Below, piece after piece: positions 17,741 through 26,510 of a stretch of 64,000 nucleotides of DNA (positions are counted from its first letter, which is position 1; every line of letters begins with the position of its first letter). The translations under genes were made by a program, and so were the position numbers. Below the pieces are notes generated by a model. The model ran no database searches. It was not told the DNA's origin and saw nothing but the letters and a program-made list of their open reading frames with translations. Origin of the DNA: Leclercia adecarboxylata (GTDB lineage Bacteria; Pseudomonadota; Gammaproteobacteria; Enterobacterales; Enterobacteriaceae); assembly GCA_002360945.1 (NCBI GenBank), contig DERO01000005.1:44523-108522 (forward strand), written 5' to 3'.

Positions 17741-20700
17741 AGGCCGGATTCAACAGCAAGCGCCTGTTTGGTATAACCCGTTCAAAAGGCAAGATGTACG
17801 AATTTGGTCTGGATGAGTCTCAGCATCTCAAGGTGCCTGAAGGTTCAGATCCACTACAGCTGTTTGTGATGACTGTAGCCACCCTGGGCGACGTGACCGG
17901 AGTGCTTGCTGATCTGTCCAATCCGCTAACTCCCCTTCCCCCTGAAACGCAGACAGAACTCAATTTTTGCGCCAGCTTTTTTGACGCCGTTCTTGATTCA
18001 GGATTTGCGCAGGGTCTGGAAAGAACAACATTACTTTTAGCGTCTGCCGCCTATTATATAGCCCGTCGGCCAGGTAGTAGCTTAGTCCTCGCCCGTCGAA
18101 TTGAATACAGACCAGAAAGCAACAAAGTTGAACACTTTCTGCAATGGCTCCTCAAAGCAGATTTTAGAAACTACTGGCGTCTGGACGATAAAGGTTATGG
18201 ATCGTTGCTTAATTTGATATCACATCATATTGTAACGCATTTTTCTGGAGGGGGCCTACAGCAGCTTATTGAAAGCTTGCTGAAAACTCTTCGCAATAAA
18301 GCTTATAAAATGGGTACCGCTGAGGAGTTACTTTATGCAGATGTCGCCATATCGGTTTGCCGTATGCGGCTTGCCGCATCTGCGTGGTCAACCCTTCCAC
18401 AGTATTCAGGCTTATCTGCAGAGTACTGGCGACCGGTCATTCAGAGAGGACGCTTTCCAAAAGAACTCTGGCCCTCTCAGCTTCTTTTAGGTACCAGAGG
18501 GATCTACAGTGGAGCCTCAGGTCTGATTCAGATGCCTACAAGTGCCGGTAAAACGAGGTCGATTGAGTTAGTCCTGCGAAGTGCATTTATGTCCGCACGA
18601 ACCAGGCTTGCGGTGGTAGTCGCGCCCTTCCGGGCACTTTGCCAAGAAATAGCTTTATCACTGCAGCAGGATCTTGCCGGTGATGACATTAAAGTCAATG
18701 AGCTGACGGATGCTCTGCAAATCGACTTCGTGGAGCAAATTGCAGAACTGCTGGGAAGCGCTCCGCCCTCAACACCGAATGTATTAGTCCTTACACCAGA
18801 AAAGTTTCTCTATGTCCTGCGCCAGTCATCTAAGGTTTTGAAACATGTTGGGCTTGTAGTTTACGACGAGGGTCACCAGTTCGATACCGGTGGGAGAGGT
18901 ATAACGTATGAGTTGTTGCTTACTGAAATCAAGGGATTGTTGCCTGATACTGCCCAAACTTTGCTTATTTCTGCTGTTATGCAAAACCCGCAGGCGGTTG
19001 CACGCTGGCTGATGGGACCGTATAAGGCACAGGTTGTAGACGGCGCAACGCTATTACCCACAAGCCGGTCTGTTGCTTTTGCAAGCTGGACTGAGTCGCT
19101 CGGGCAGTTAATGTTTCATGAAAATGGCTATGACAAAGAAGACTACTTTGTTCCAAGAGTAATAGAACCAGCTCAGCTCAAAGACATTAAAGCTGACAGT
19201 GCGCTGTTTCCGACCCGCGCGAAATCGAGCGACGTATCACTCTATCTGGGGCTGCGGGTTGTCGGTAAAGGTTCCGTTGCCATTTTCTGCGGGACAAAGT
19301 TAATTGCAAACGGTATAGCAAAAAGGGCAGTAGAGATTGCCGATGCGGGATACACCACCGTATGGCCTTCTGCCTACGCAGATTCTGAAGAAGTCAGTGC
19401 ACTGAAAACGCTTATCGAAGGTAACTTCGGAAGCGACGCTCTTCTTTTAAAAGCCGCTGAGCTGGGCATATATACACATCACAGTAATACACCCCAAGGT
19501 ATTCGCCTGGCACTCGAACACGGAATGCAGAAAGGGCTCATTAATTTTATTGCATGCACATCCACCCTCGCTCAGGGAGTTAATCTGCCTATTCGTTATC
19601 TTATTGTGCAGGGTGTTAATCAGGGGGCAGGGCGTGTAAAAGTTCGCGACTTCCAAAATCTGATAGGGCGTGCTGGTCGCGCCGGAATGCACACTGAGGG
19701 CGTTGTTATCTTCGCTGATTCAACTGTATGGGACAGAAGAAAAAGCTGGCAGGAATCATGGAAATTCCAAAACGCCGTTGAACTACTGTCGCCTGAAAGC
19801 GCAGAAGGCGTTACTAGCTCTCTGCTCTTATTGTTGAAACCTTTTACTCTCTCACGCATCCATGTATTCCCCTTTACTGGAGGATATCTGCTGGACTTGA
19901 TGGACAATGAGACGGAGTGGCAACGATGGGCTCAGCAATTGGCAGATTCAGTACCTCGCCTTACTAAGGAAAAAAAGGATGCTCTGGTCAAAGCGCTACT
20001 AGTATCTCTGACAGACCGTAAAAAGATGACGCATACGCTTGAAAGCTATCTGATGGCAAACTGTACATCCACAGATATCGCTACTTTTGAACAAAGGGCC
20101 GGCGAACTTGCACGCGAGACTCTGGCATACTCGCTAGCCTCTACAGATGAAGCAGACAAACTGGAAGATTATTTCCGGCTGGTCGCCAGACGCATTGAGT
20201 CGGTTGAGAGCTCGCCTGTTAAACAGGCATTCTTCGGCAAGACATTGCTGGGTGCAAAACAGACTAAACGCATAGAGACATGGTCGGACGAGCACAAAGA
20301 CATGCTATTAACGCTAGATTCCAATGATGAATGGCTCACTGCCGTATGGCCACTTTTGGCTGAACTCAGTGACAGCCGTTTTTTCCGTAGTGTCGAGCCT
20401 GATAATGCGGGTTTCAAGCTCGCACTCTTATGGATAGACGGATCTAGCTATGGAGAGATATTCAGAAAAGCGTTGCAGATGCAGGTTAAAAAGAAAGTCG
20501 GCAAGCGCAAATATAAGGTGAGCAACGACGATATTCTCCAGTTTCTGGAGAGCAAGCTGGCATTTGATTGCACGCTCATTCTGGCAGCTCTCGCGCAATT
20601 CATTTTTTCCCCAGAGGAAATTGTCGGGGAGCGGGGAGCATCGCTCGCGCATTTTCAGAAGAGCCTGAAATATGGCCTTCCGGATACACTGTCTATGAGT

Positions 20701-20877
20701 GTGTTTGAAGCGGGATTTGCTGACCGTTATATTTCACAAGCTGTTCGTGATGCTCTACTACAGGATGAATATGAAGGCAGCTCCTTTGATGAAGCCCGAA
20801 AGAGCCATCCGAGCGCCATTGAGTATGTTATCCGGGCTACCCCAGCCTATTTTAAGTATGTTTTAAGTTCAGAGTGA
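17737..20877 (+). CDS. hamB: Hachiman anti-phage helicase HamB
   Basis: Superfamily 2 helicase, 1046 aa from the ATG at 17737, which overlaps the hamA stop; a TTG two codons earlier is less likely. Motifs: Walker A QMPTSAGKTRS (about 265-274), motif Ia VVVAPFRALCQE, Walker B YDEGH (377-380), motif III LISAVMQNP, motif IV-V TSTLAQGVNLP and motif VI LIGRAGRAG (about 642-650). This is the Ski2/Brr2-like set. About 260 residues precede the helicase core and about 370 follow it. With HamA it forms a complete, apparently intact Hachiman module; no third gene is tightly linked. Confidence 0.88.
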   Translation: MKAGFNSKRLFGITRSKGKMYEFGLDESQHLKVPEGSDPLQLFVMTVATLGDVTGVLADLSNPLTPLPPETQTELNFCASFFDAVLDSGFAQGLERTTLLLASAAYYIARRPGSSLVLARRIEYRPESNKVEHFLQWLLKADFRNYWRLDDKGYGSLLNLISHHIVTHFSGGGLQQLIESLLKTLRNKAYKMGTAEELLYADVAISVCRMRLAASAWSTLPQYSGLSAEYWRPVIQRGRFPKELWPSQLLLGTRGIYSGASGLIQMPTSAGKTRSIELVLRSAFMSARTRLAVVVAPFRALCQEIALSLQQDLAGDDIKVNELTDALQIDFVEQIAELLGSAPPSTPNVLVLTPEKFLYVLRQSSKVLKHVGLVVYDEGHQFDTGGRGITYELLLTEIKGLLPDTAQTLLISAVMQNPQAVARWLMGPYKAQVVDGATLLPTSRSVAFASWTESLGQLMFHENGYDKEDYFVPRVIEPAQLKDIKADSALFPTRAKSSDVSLYLGLRVVGKGSVAIFCGTKLIANGIAKRAVEIADAGYTTVWPSAYADSEEVSALKTLIEGNFGSDALLLKAAELGIYTHHSNTPQGIRLALEHGMQKGLINFIACTSTLAQGVNLPIRYLIVQGVNQGAGRVKVRDFQNLIGRAGRAGMHTEGVVIFADSTVWDRRKSWQESWKFQNAVELLSPESAEGVTSSLLLLLKPFTLSRIHVFPFTGGYLLDLMDNETEWQRWAQQLADSVPRLTKEKKDALVKALLVSLTDRKKMTHTLESYLMANCTSTDIATFEQRAGELARETLAYSLASTDEADKLEDYFRLVARRIESVESSPVKQAFFGKTLLGAKQTKRIETWSDEHKDMLLTLDSNDEWLTAVWPLLAELSDSRFFRSVEPDNAGFKLALLWIDGSSYGEIFRKALQMQVKKKVGKRKYKVSNDDILQFLESKLAFDCTLILAALAQFIFSPEEIVGERGASLAHFQKSLKYGLPDTLSMSVFEAGFADRYISQAVRDALLQDEYEGSSFDEARKSHPSAIEYVIRATPAYFKYVLSSE

Positions 20878-21301
20878 GGCCTGTCGGGCTCACTGCAAAG
20901 CAAGAGCCACGCATGCTGAGGCGATAAATTAGTTAGAAAAACCTCGTTAGTACTGAGGTTTAGGCTGAAATCGCTTCGTCTTAATGACGGAACATGTTCG
21001 CAGTACTGTAGTAATTACCTGTAACTTTCACTTAATATGGGATGCTTGATAATAACCGGCTCCGCTAGCATGATGTACAACAACCGGCGAGAGTACGGCA
21101 CTGCTCGAATTCTCAACATGCTAAAAAATACGTTATCGATTAAGTACATGAATCAACAAATACCCACTCCAATAAAATTTGAGTCTACTGGTAACTTTTT
21201 GACTAAAACACTTTAGAATGAAACTTCCCTCAAAGTTATGGTGGCTATGAAAGGCATAATAGACAATTACTTAGATAAATCTAGATAAATCTGGTCGAAC
21301 T
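20878..21301. other. Intergenic AT-rich region after hamB
   Basis: 424 bp without a credible gene. The only structure seen is an imperfect hairpin with 7-bp arms AAACCTC/GAGGTTT (20939-20945 and 20955-20961). It lacks a T-run in the hamB direction; the T-run is on the other strand. No IS end, tRNA or attachment repeat was recognised. Confidence 0.5.
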
Positions 21302-21874
21302 ATGCTGGCAGCATGTTTTACCTTTGATAATGCTCGAGCGGCAGAAAAAATGGCGGACTGGCATTGTGTTGGTGAAGATAATGAAGCTTGGAAGAATGGT
21401 CCATATTTATCAGCGGGTGCATACCAGAAGCAAATCGATCGTAGATATCCTTATTGTTTTAGATCTAGCGATGAGTTCGGTATAGTTGCAGGAATAATAT
21501 TGGGTTCTAATCCTGCAAAAAATAAAAATGGCGGCGTGCAAACTCCTATGTCCCCTAAGGGCTTGAATGAATCAAGAGTCGAACCAGTAATATCTAAACT
21601 AGCAATCATTGAACAGTTTGCATTATTCAAAGAATTTTTAATGACATTTGATGGGCCATTTAATAAGAAAAAATGTAAAGCTTGAAAGGGGGGTATCGAA
21701 GAAGATACCCTTAATTTGCTTACTGAGCTAACAAACAGACGAAATGAGTTGACACATGATTCTGAACATGCACTTTCGTCTATGAAAGAAGCTGTAGCAT
21801 ATTTTTATCAGTTGCGCCAGTTAGCACCCAAGCTTTATGAGTGCTCCTCGCATCAGTCTCCGGCTGATAAATAA
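21302..21874 (+). pseudogene. HEPN-like gene interrupted by an in-frame TGA
   Basis: An open frame of 127 codons (start ATG 21302, MLAACFTFDN) ends at TGA 21683-21685. The same frame then stays open for another 62 codons to TAA 21872-21874. The downstream part contains LLTELTNRRNELTHD, an R-x4-H motif of HEPN RNase domains, followed by helix-like AVAYFYQLRQLAPKLYE. The upstream part has the helix-like KLAIIEQFALFKEFL. Read together they look like one ~190-residue HEPN-type protein broken by one stop. Alternatives: a 127-aa protein with unrelated coding-like DNA behind it, or a recoded stop. The N-terminus has no match I recognise. Confidence 0.45.
21691..21710 (+). other. Hairpin directly after the in-frame TGA
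   Basis: GGGTATC and GATACCC form a perfect 7-bp stem around a GAAGAA loop, starting five bases after the TGA at 21683-21685. It could be a weak terminator (TTAATTT follows) or a recoding element. It does not resemble the fdhF SECIS at 37934 in loop sequence. Confidence 0.5.
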
Positions 21875-21966
21875 TATTGAATTTTTTATGTGCGACTGTT
21901 CAAAAATCGCACATGAATAAACTCAAAAGAATATAAAGCACTTCATACTAAAATCCAACTTGGTTG

Positions 21967-22923
21967 CTAAAAAAAACATTTCATTGCTTTTATGTTTATT
22001 TCACAACAACTGTATACTTCATTTGATGTGTAGCCACCAAAACCATTTAACTCAAATATGCCAAGTGAAATTATATAAGCGCAGAGCATTGAAAAGTAAT
22101 AACCTTCATATCTACTAATATCGGATTTACTGGTTCGAAATGGGCTTAATGTTGAACCGTGAGCCCTCTCATTTCTAACGTTATACAATATAACAGATGT
22201 AATGAATTCGCACTTTTTATTGAGTGCGAAATGGTTGCTATCATTGGATAGATCTAGTAACGGAAAAGCTGGATTTTTAGTTTTAGTGCCTTTTTGACCT
22301 TTAAGTATCATCATCAAAAATTTTGCAGCTCTTAACAAGTTATCACTATCTAGAGCGACTGAAATTGAAAACACACCGTTAGAATCACAAGCAAACTTTT
22401 TAATAAATTCTTCATATTGGCCTGAGTGGAAACAATTCCTTGCTCTTTTTGCCAGCCTAGACTTGTTATCTTTATCATTTACTATGCGCTGAGCCTCGGA
22501 TTCAAATATCCTTTTTGTGATATAACGACTTGTTAATACTGGAATATTACAGGCAAGTAATTCAATTATAGCCCCCCAGTGGTTATTAGGTAAGTTGAGC
22601 AATTTATTACCCACCCCCTGTACAATCCCTTTAAGTCCGCCTTGGGTGGAAAATAGTCTTTTTCCAGCTTCATCAATTACTTTAAAACAGTGATCAAACA
22701 TATAGTCTGGTCTAAAAGGCAAAAACTCAAGACCATCTCCTAAATGCCCAATGCATGTTTGAAATGTGATATCCTCATTATAAGCCATTTTTATGGGAGT
22801 GAAAGGTGCTGCTCCATGGTTTTTATCAATTAGCGCCTTAAATTTTTCTTCTGTTATAAATAAAACTCTATTGGGAAAATCGTTGTGGCAGTCTACGCGC
22901 GCTTTTTTATAATCGAAACTCAT
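21967..22923 (-). CDS. HEPN-like protein, candidate defence RNase
   Basis: 318 aa from the ATG that follows GGAG (MSFDYKKARV); an upstream ATG would add 18 residues without a good ribosome site. I do not recognise the family. The C-terminal part holds ILYNVRNERAHGS (Arg250-x4-His255), the catalytic signature of HEPN RNases, within predicted helices, then the hydrophobic YYFSMLCAYIISLGIFEL. The ~230-residue N-terminal region is unassigned. The gene is AT-rich, points toward the broken HEPN gene and lies 1.1 kb from hamB. A defence or toxin role is an inference from motif plus location. Confidence 0.6.
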   Translation of the reverse strand: MSFDYKKARVDCHNDFPNRVLFITEEKFKALIDKNHGAAPFTPIKMAYNEDITFQTCIGHLGDGLEFLPFRPDYMFDHCFKVIDEAGKRLFSTQGGLKGIVQGVGNKLLNLPNNHWGAIIELLACNIPVLTSRYITKRIFESEAQRIVNDKDNKSRLAKRARNCFHSGQYEEFIKKFACDSNGVFSISVALDSDNLLRAAKFLMMILKGQKGTKTKNPAFPLLDLSNDSNHFALNKKCEFITSVILYNVRNERAHGSTLSPFRTSKSDISRYEGYYFSMLCAYIISLGIFELNGFGGYTSNEVYSCCEINIKAMKCFF

Positions 22924-23105
22924 CTCAATCTCCATATATCTTATATAAAAACCAGTAACTCTCGTTAGTAATGACAAGCTTAAAATAACACTTTAATTTT
23001 AGCTACATGGTTTGTAAAGCAGCATTTATAAGCATCCTGCCAAAACGAACCATTCTATTTTAGAGATCTTCCGACATACTGATTATGTCTCTTCAGGAGA
23101 TGGTC

Positions 23106-23170
23106 ATGCGCAAAGCCCGATTCACCAAACACCAGATCATTGCCGTTTTTAAGTCTGTCGAAGCCTGCAG
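23106..23170 (+). pseudogene. IS3-family transposase OrfA remnant
   Basis: From ATG 23106, after CAGGAGA, the frame reads MRKARFTKHQIIAVFKSVEA, the typical beginning of IS3-family (IS407-like) OrfA transposases. Similarity stops after about 21 codons and unrelated sequence follows. No OrfB is present. It shows that an insertion sequence once sat here and was mostly deleted. The surrounding gap 22924-23484 has no other gene I can support. Confidence 0.75.
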
Positions 23171-23452
23171 CACCAGTTTCCAGCATTACTCGATGTTTGG
23201 GGTAAACGCTGATGATCTTACCTCACTGCAGAGGGTTCCTAATCTGCTCCCAGTTGATTAAAACACGATAATGTTAGTAATTCCTCAATCAACTGGGGAA
23301 AACAATTACAAACGTCCGCTTCTCGCTCATAGAAGACCTTTGTCCTACCCGTCAAGTGCCGTGAGTATATTTTGCGAGCGTATGGATACACTAGATACCT
23401 AAAGGCTCTTGAGCAGACCTACAAACATTGTCTGTCGCTTGGGTTGAGCATA

Positions 23453-23482
23453 AAATACCCATTTAATTTTATGTGGGTATTT
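23453..23482 (+). other. Hairpin over the DUF3800 translation start region
   Basis: AAATACCCA (23453-23461) and TGGGTATTT (23474-23482) are perfect 9-bp inverted arms around a 12-nt AT loop, ending two bases before the ATG at 23485. If transcribed it would hide the GGGT ribosome-site region of the downstream gene. Confidence 0.55.
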
Positions 23483-23484
23483 GT

Positions 23485-24255
23485 ATGGAATACGTGGCTT
23501 TTGGTGATGAGAGTGGTACGACAGGGAGTGACCGCTGTTATGGCATTGGTTTGCTGTGTGTGCGTAAAGACACATTGCACATCTTCAATGAGCGCGTCCA
23601 GAAATTGAAAGATAAGTACGGGATTGTCGGTGAGTTGAAGTGGTCCAAGATTAAGAACAGTGCAGGGCAGGCAAACATCTGCATTGAGCTGCTAGCTATG
23701 GTGCTCAAGAACTCGTGCTGCTTCCACTCGATTGTTGTAGTTAAGAATTTTTACAACAACTGGCAGACGGACAGGGAGTTGGCTTTCTACCAGACTTACA
23801 CAATGCTCGTTAAGAACGTTGCTAAACAGATTAAGAGTGACGTTGAGGTGATCATCGACCAGAAGATTGATAAATACAAAAAGAACGATGAAGTGACAGG
23901 TATTGTTGCTAACAACATGCTGGCTAGGGCAGGAATGAAGAAGCTGGTTAAGTCTGTGACGATGCACGACTCTAAGCATCATCTTGGATTACAGGTTGTC
24001 GATATTCTGACCGGAGCTGTTAACTCTGGGTACTTGAAGTATCTTAATCCTCGCTTGGAACTATCAGTGGCTAAGGAGCTTGCCTTTGAACGTATTGCTG
24101 CTCTGCTTGGCTGGGATCTATTCCATTACGATACATTCCCGAATAAGGATTTTAATATCTGGCATTTTCCGCAAGAGATGCGAGCTATGCCGGGTTCAAA
24201 GAGTATTCGACCTGATTACAGCGTTCCATTGGTTAAGCGGGAAGAGCTGTCCTAA
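23485..24255 (+). CDS. DUF3800 domain protein (RNase H-like fold)
   Basis: 256 aa from ATG 23485 (MEYVAFGDESG); an upstream GTG at 23473 is less likely. The DUF3800 pattern is complete: FGDESG (Asp8), GELKWSK (Glu50), VEVIIDQK (Asp125) and LGLQVVDILTGA (Asp173), the acidic residues of an RNase H-like fold. The biochemical role of the family is poorly known, but members occur often in mobile and defence regions. It stands alone with the IS scrap upstream and a hairpin across its start. A nuclease function is inferred from the fold. Confidence 0.8.
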   Translation: MEYVAFGDESGTTGSDRCYGIGLLCVRKDTLHIFNERVQKLKDKYGIVGELKWSKIKNSAGQANICIELLAMVLKNSCCFHSIVVVKNFYNNWQTDRELAFYQTYTMLVKNVAKQIKSDVEVIIDQKIDKYKKNDEVTGIVANNMLARAGMKKLVKSVTMHDSKHHLGLQVVDILTGAVNSGYLKYLNPRLELSVAKELAFERIAALLGWDLFHYDTFPNKDFNIWHFPQEMRAMPGSKSIRPDYSVPLVKREELS

Positions 24256-24551
24256 CCTTGACTTCAAAAATCGATTGTTTATGCATAGGCCGACCAAATT
24301 TAAAGGATAGGTGTCAATCGATACTGTAGTGGTGCACTAAATTTGGCCACTGGAACAAATATGTAAAGGTGCGTTATTCGCTCTTAACAGATATCCATTG
24401 TTTCCCATACGTAACAAACAATATTGACAGCTTATAAAAAATCGAACACCAGCCCCCCCAACGCCACCCCATCCTCAAACGCATTCAGGGGCCTGCCACA
24501 GCCCCTTATCAAACCTGAAATCAGTCAGCCTTCACCGACTTCCAGCCGCAC
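24256..24551. other. Intergenic region with a possible IS end
   Basis: 296 bp without a gene. The words TGGTGCACTAAATTTGG at 24333-24349 look like an IS3-family terminal sequence. No transposase or partner end was found, so this is weak. Confidence 0.3.
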
Positions 24552-25010
24552 TCAATGCACCGTAATATACGGCTCCTTCACAAACTCATTAACCAGCCAG
24601 ACCAGATCGTGCAGCAACCCCGCCAGTTCTTTCTCGATACTTACGGGCAAGGTTCCACCCAGAATTGCCTGCACCAAAGCCAGCGCGTAATCCACCTGCG
24701 GGGCGGTTTCCTGCCAGCAGTCCGGCATACAGGAGGTGAGGGTTTCCCCCTGGATCAACTGCGCGATAAGGTGCGGCGGGAGTTCGGCATCACAGCGTTC
24801 ACGCAGCTGGTGCAGCGCGTGCAGCAGACCTTCGCAGAGCGCAGTGCGGGATGCTCTGTCGTCAGTTTCGATCAATACGCTCACCAGCGCGGCGCAGCGA
24901 TCGGCGACCTCAAAGAGATCCGCAGCAGCAGAAAGCGGCGTAGTCAGGGAAGGGGGAATAACCTGTTCGTCAGATTGCGGATAAGTCAGGGTTGGGATAG
25001 TAGTCATCAT
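24552..25010 (-). CDS. Conserved hypothetical protein, possibly prophage-derived
   Basis: 152 aa, starting MMTTIPTLTYPQSDEQ after GAGAGGA. It is acidic, rich in Leu/Ala and probably all helical (RERCDAELPPHLIAQLIQG; ELAGLLHDLVWLVNEFVKEP). There is no signal peptide, membrane segment or catalytic motif. GC content is higher than in the neighbours, so it may have another origin. The upstream DNA (25044-25175) resembles leader segments of P4-like satellite prophages, which suggests prophage ancestry. I do not recognise a function. Confidence 0.6.
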   Translation of the reverse strand: MMTTIPTLTYPQSDEQVIPPSLTTPLSAAADLFEVADRCAALVSVLIETDDRASRTALCEGLLHALHQLRERCDAELPPHLIAQLIQGETLTSCMPDCWQETAPQVDYALALVQAILGGTLPVSIEKELAGLLHDLVWLVNEFVKEPYITVH

Positions 25011-25043
25011 GACATCCTCTCTGTATTAATTGATTTAACCATC

Positions 25044-25175
25044 CTAAAAGTTCCTACGCTCAAAGGAGGCAGCACTGACGGAGGTAGGAATGCCGCCCAC
25101 AGAGAAAAACGGCCAGCCTTTCGGCTGCTCCGCCAGTGCCACCGTGATTTTACGGGATATGCACTGTCGCGACAT
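25044..25175 (-). CDS. Small ORF resembling P4-like prophage leader peptides
   Basis: 43 codons beginning MSRQCISRKI and containing PKGWPFFSVGGIPTSV, ending ERRNF just upstream of the 152-aa gene on the same strand. The wording recalls short leader or Ash/Icd-type ORFs of P4-like satellite phages, from memory only. The remainder of 25176-25605 shows no gene I can support. Confidence 0.3.
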   Translation of the reverse strand: MSRQCISRKITVALAEQPKGWPFFSVGGIPTSVSAASFERRNF

Positions 25176-25605
25176 ACAAATATTGCTCTGTAGAATACGG
25201 GTTCCTACACCCGATTGCGGATGTGCCGCAACGCAGTCACTTTACGAGCCTGATAACGGGAATAAAAGCCTTAACCCTGAATTACATAAGGTTACTTTGA
25301 AGTTTGCGAGGAGCTTTCCAGAAAAGCAGTGCTGGGGGCGCTTCGCTTGCACGGCCTACAATGCTAATAGTACGTTTTTTTATGAAAATGATATTCCGCC
25401 TTTTCAACACCAGCAGCGGAAATATAAAACTATCATCTTTACTTATGTCGATGACCGCACCTATAAATTCTATAGCTATTATACAGGGTATTTAGATGTT
25501 CTCTTATAAGCATAATACTTGCTAAATGTGATTTGCTTATTTACTCATCAACTCTCACCTCTTATAATTGCCTTTGTTACTTAAGCTAAATTGCCAGGAG
25601 AGGCT

Positions 25606-26295
25606 ATGAATTATAACAATGACGTTATTAGCTATTTACAAGCAAACAATATTCTTGCGTTAAAGCTCGATCGTGCACTAACAGGCGTTAGAGAAATGGT
25701 TTCCAGCCAGATAGAAACCATAGGCGCAGGTGCTAAACGTGCCCTTTATTACACCTCCTGTTTTACTGATGATTATCAGGATGTTTGTAGAAACCAAAAG
25801 AATGAAGATATTCGTTTTGCAAATGGCGTTGTTCACGTCTTTCAGAACAATGATATTGCTTATGAAATGCTGCGTATTTATTTCGAGCAGATATTTCAGT
25901 ACAAAACGTCAGAACAGTTAGAGAATATCAAGCGTAAGTTAATGGCGGTCAACGTTCATATTGCCGCAAGCTCTCTCACCAACGCCGGATTCGCGCTAGC
26001 GGTCGCTTATTGTGTGGCTATTGGAATGAACTTACGTCTCGAAATGAGTGCTTTGGTCGGCGGTAAGACCAGAGGGGTTGTTGCCGTTGCGGGTATCTAT
26101 GGAATCGTTCAGAAAGCAGCTGACAGTGCGCAACGTCTGAAATATGTCTATCCAGACTATTACGCAGCATTGTACTCACGGGAACTTGAAATGATGTATT
26201 TCCTGGTAGAACCATTATTTGAACGAGCCGGAGCATTCCCTCATTCAACATCGGATAGTGACATAGCGGATCTCATCACTAAGATGAGTAGATAA
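25606..26295 (+). CDS. Unknown protein upstream of hcp
   Basis: 229 aa from ATG 25606, preceded by AGGAGAGG. The first ~110 residues look helical and polar. Residues about 120-175 contain two apolar, glycine/alanine-rich stretches (LTNAGFALAVAYCVAIGM and VVAVAGIYGIVQKAADSA) that could insert into a membrane. The C-terminus is polar and helical. No family is recognised. It is followed 2 bp later by a 49-codon membrane ORF and then by hcp, so the three genes may form an operon. A secreted effector or an immunity/adaptor role is possible; neither is shown. Confidence 0.65.
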   Translation: MNYNNDVISYLQANNILALKLDRALTGVREMVSSQIETIGAGAKRALYYTSCFTDDYQDVCRNQKNEDIRFANGVVHVFQNNDIAYEMLRIYFEQIFQYKTSEQLENIKRKLMAVNVHIAASSLTNAGFALAVAYCVAIGMNLRLEMSALVGGKTRGVVAVAGIYGIVQKAADSAQRLKYVYPDYYAALYSRELEMMYFLVEPLFERAGAFPHSTSDSDIADLITKMSR

Positions 26296-26297
26296 TC

Positions 26298-26447
26298 ATG
26301 ACTAATATTATATACAGGATATTCAGACGGATATTTAAGTCTTTGCTCTCCGACTATGGTCCGTCCATATTAACAATATTATTCGCATTCGCATTCTTAC
26401 ATTTTTTCCCAAATGGTCCTTTATGGCCTATACCTGTGTTTTTTTAG
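26298..26447 (+). CDS. Small membrane protein (49 aa)
   Basis: ATG 26298 starts 2 bp after the preceding gene's stop. The sequence begins MTNIIYRIFRRIFKSLL (basic, amphipathic) and continues with one hydrophobic segment, SILTILFAFAFLHFFP, ending PVFF. That is a single-span, N-in inner-membrane topology. It has no named family. Its position between the 229-aa gene and hcp suggests an accessory or immunity peptide. Confidence 0.5.
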   Translation: MTNIIYRIFRRIFKSLLSDYGPSILTILFAFAFLHFFPNGPLWPIPVFF

Positions 26448-26510
26448 TGGTTTTGATTTTTATTAAATGGTAATCCAATCTTTTTTTTATTGAAATAATA
26501 AGGACGTTAT

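Noticed and set aside
20939..20961. Terminator after hamB
   Set aside because: The hairpin has its T-run on the opposite strand, so it is not a hamB terminator.
25090..25509. 139-codon plus-strand open frame
   Set aside because: No ribosome site, mixed composition and a Cys-rich unlikely translation; it overlaps the minus-strand leader region.
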